Of a stretch of 6,386 nucleotides of DNA, positions 6,006-6,386 are shown piece by piece. This stretch comes from Spirochaetales bacterium. Lineage in GTDB: Bacteria > Spirochaetota > Spirochaetia > DSM-16054 > Sediminispirochaetaceae. How positions within the stretch are numbered: the stretch's first letter is position 1; each line of letters starts with the position of its first letter. The position numbers and the translations under genes are program-made. Location: positions 1 through 6,386 of the forward strand of contig JAASTM010000152.1 of assembly GCA_021767325.1 (NCBI GenBank), given 5' to 3'. Under the pieces are notes generated by a model. It had not been told where the DNA came from. It saw only the letters and a list, made by a program, of their open reading frames with translations, and did not search any database.

Positions 6006-6386
6006 TCAGTCGTGCCAAAAGATGGGAGTAAACAGCACCAGGACGGTGTAGATCTCCAGACGACCGACCATCATAATGAAAGAGAGGAACCACTTCACAT
6101 AATCCGGGAAGAACGCGTAGTTTTCGGTTGGCCCCACCATACCGAATCCGGGACCGATGTTTCCGAGGGTTACCAGTGCTGTGGAAAATGATGTCAGGAT
6201 GGTGTTGCCGGCCGTAGCTACCACGAAGGTGACGATCAGCAGCAGCAGAATGTACAGGGATACCATTCCGGTAATGACGTACACGGTATCTTTTTTTACT
6301 ACTCTCCCGTTCAGGTGTATCCGAAAAACGCCGCGGGGATAGATGAGGTACTTCATCTCGTTGAAGCCCTGCTTGATTATGGTCAC
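6006..6386 (-). CDS. trkH: TrkH potassium uptake protein, C-terminal fragment (continues past the right edge)
   Basis: The last 126 codons of the ion-conducting membrane subunit of a Trk potassium importer, read on the minus strand with its stop at 6006-6008. The visible part holds a cytoplasmic stretch with basic residues (GFNEMKYLIYPRGVFRIHLNGRVV, 7-30 of the fragment), a membrane segment near 34-58, the fourth pore loop with selectivity filter LGNIGPGFG (74-82), and a last helix MMVGRLEIYTVLVLFTPIFW (105-124). GNIGPG and GRLEIYTVLVL are typical of TrkH and fit it better than KtrB. The frame is open to the edge of the window; the GTG at the edge is an internal valine codon, not a start. Nothing about its promoter or a trkA partner can be seen. 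It faces the MFS gene tail-to-tail. Confidence 0.9.
   Translation of the reverse strand: MTIIKQGFNEMKYLIYPRGVFRIHLNGRVVKKDTVYVITGMVSLYILLLLIVTFVVATAGNTILTSFSTALVTLGNIGPGFGMVGPTENYAFFPDYVKWFLSFIMMVGRLEIYTVLVLFTPIFWHD

Noticed and set aside
6381..6386. GTG at the right edge as the start of the - strand gene
   Set aside because: The fragment begins in the middle of the TrkH fold, before the last two membrane helices, so this codon is an internal valine.

Overview
The window is compact bacterial DNA of moderate GC, with six complete or nearly complete genes on the + strand, the tail of a seventh at the left edge, and a convergent gene fragment on the - strand at the right edge. The + strand genes overlap or lie within about 25 bases of each other, and I see no internal terminator or promoter, so they look like one transcription unit. 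The protein sequences recall spirochaetes: a PnrD/PnrE-like purine nucleoside ABC permease pair, a GAF-GGDEF protein with an unusual 'DLMTHLKLRHYFF' domain entry, and a TrkH tail. This assignment is an inference from family resemblance, not proven by the window.

Layout. Positions 3-35 hold the last codons of an upstream gene, probably the ATPase of the ABC transporter. Positions 28-1065 and 1046-1939 encode the two integral membrane subunits of a BMP/Nup/Pnr-type nucleoside importer. Positions 1964-3013 encode a soluble GAF-GGDEF diguanylate cyclase with complete catalytic and product-inhibition motifs. Positions 3038-4003 encode a DUF523 (TudS) + DUF1722 fusion, the architecture of RudS, the tRNA 4-thiouridine desulfidase. 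Its stop codon overlaps the GTG start of trmH (4000-4668), the tRNA Gm18 2'-O-methyltransferase. Positions 4671-5987 encode an MFS transporter of the UMF1/Atg22-like family. Positions 6006-6386 on the - strand are the C-terminal third or less of the potassium uptake subunit TrkH.

How the genes may work together. The first genes import nucleosides, the third makes c-di-GMP from GTP, the fourth and fifth remove and add modifications on tRNA, and the last exports or imports an unknown small molecule. The best supported link is the translationally coupled rudS-trmH pair, a tRNA modification 'eraser' next to a 'writer', whose expected sites (U8 and G18) lie close together in folded tRNA. The link to nucleoside import and c-di-GMP is only suggested by gene order. 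No RNA genes, mobile elements, CRISPR arrays or notable repeats were seen, and no gene-free stretch exceeds 30 bases.
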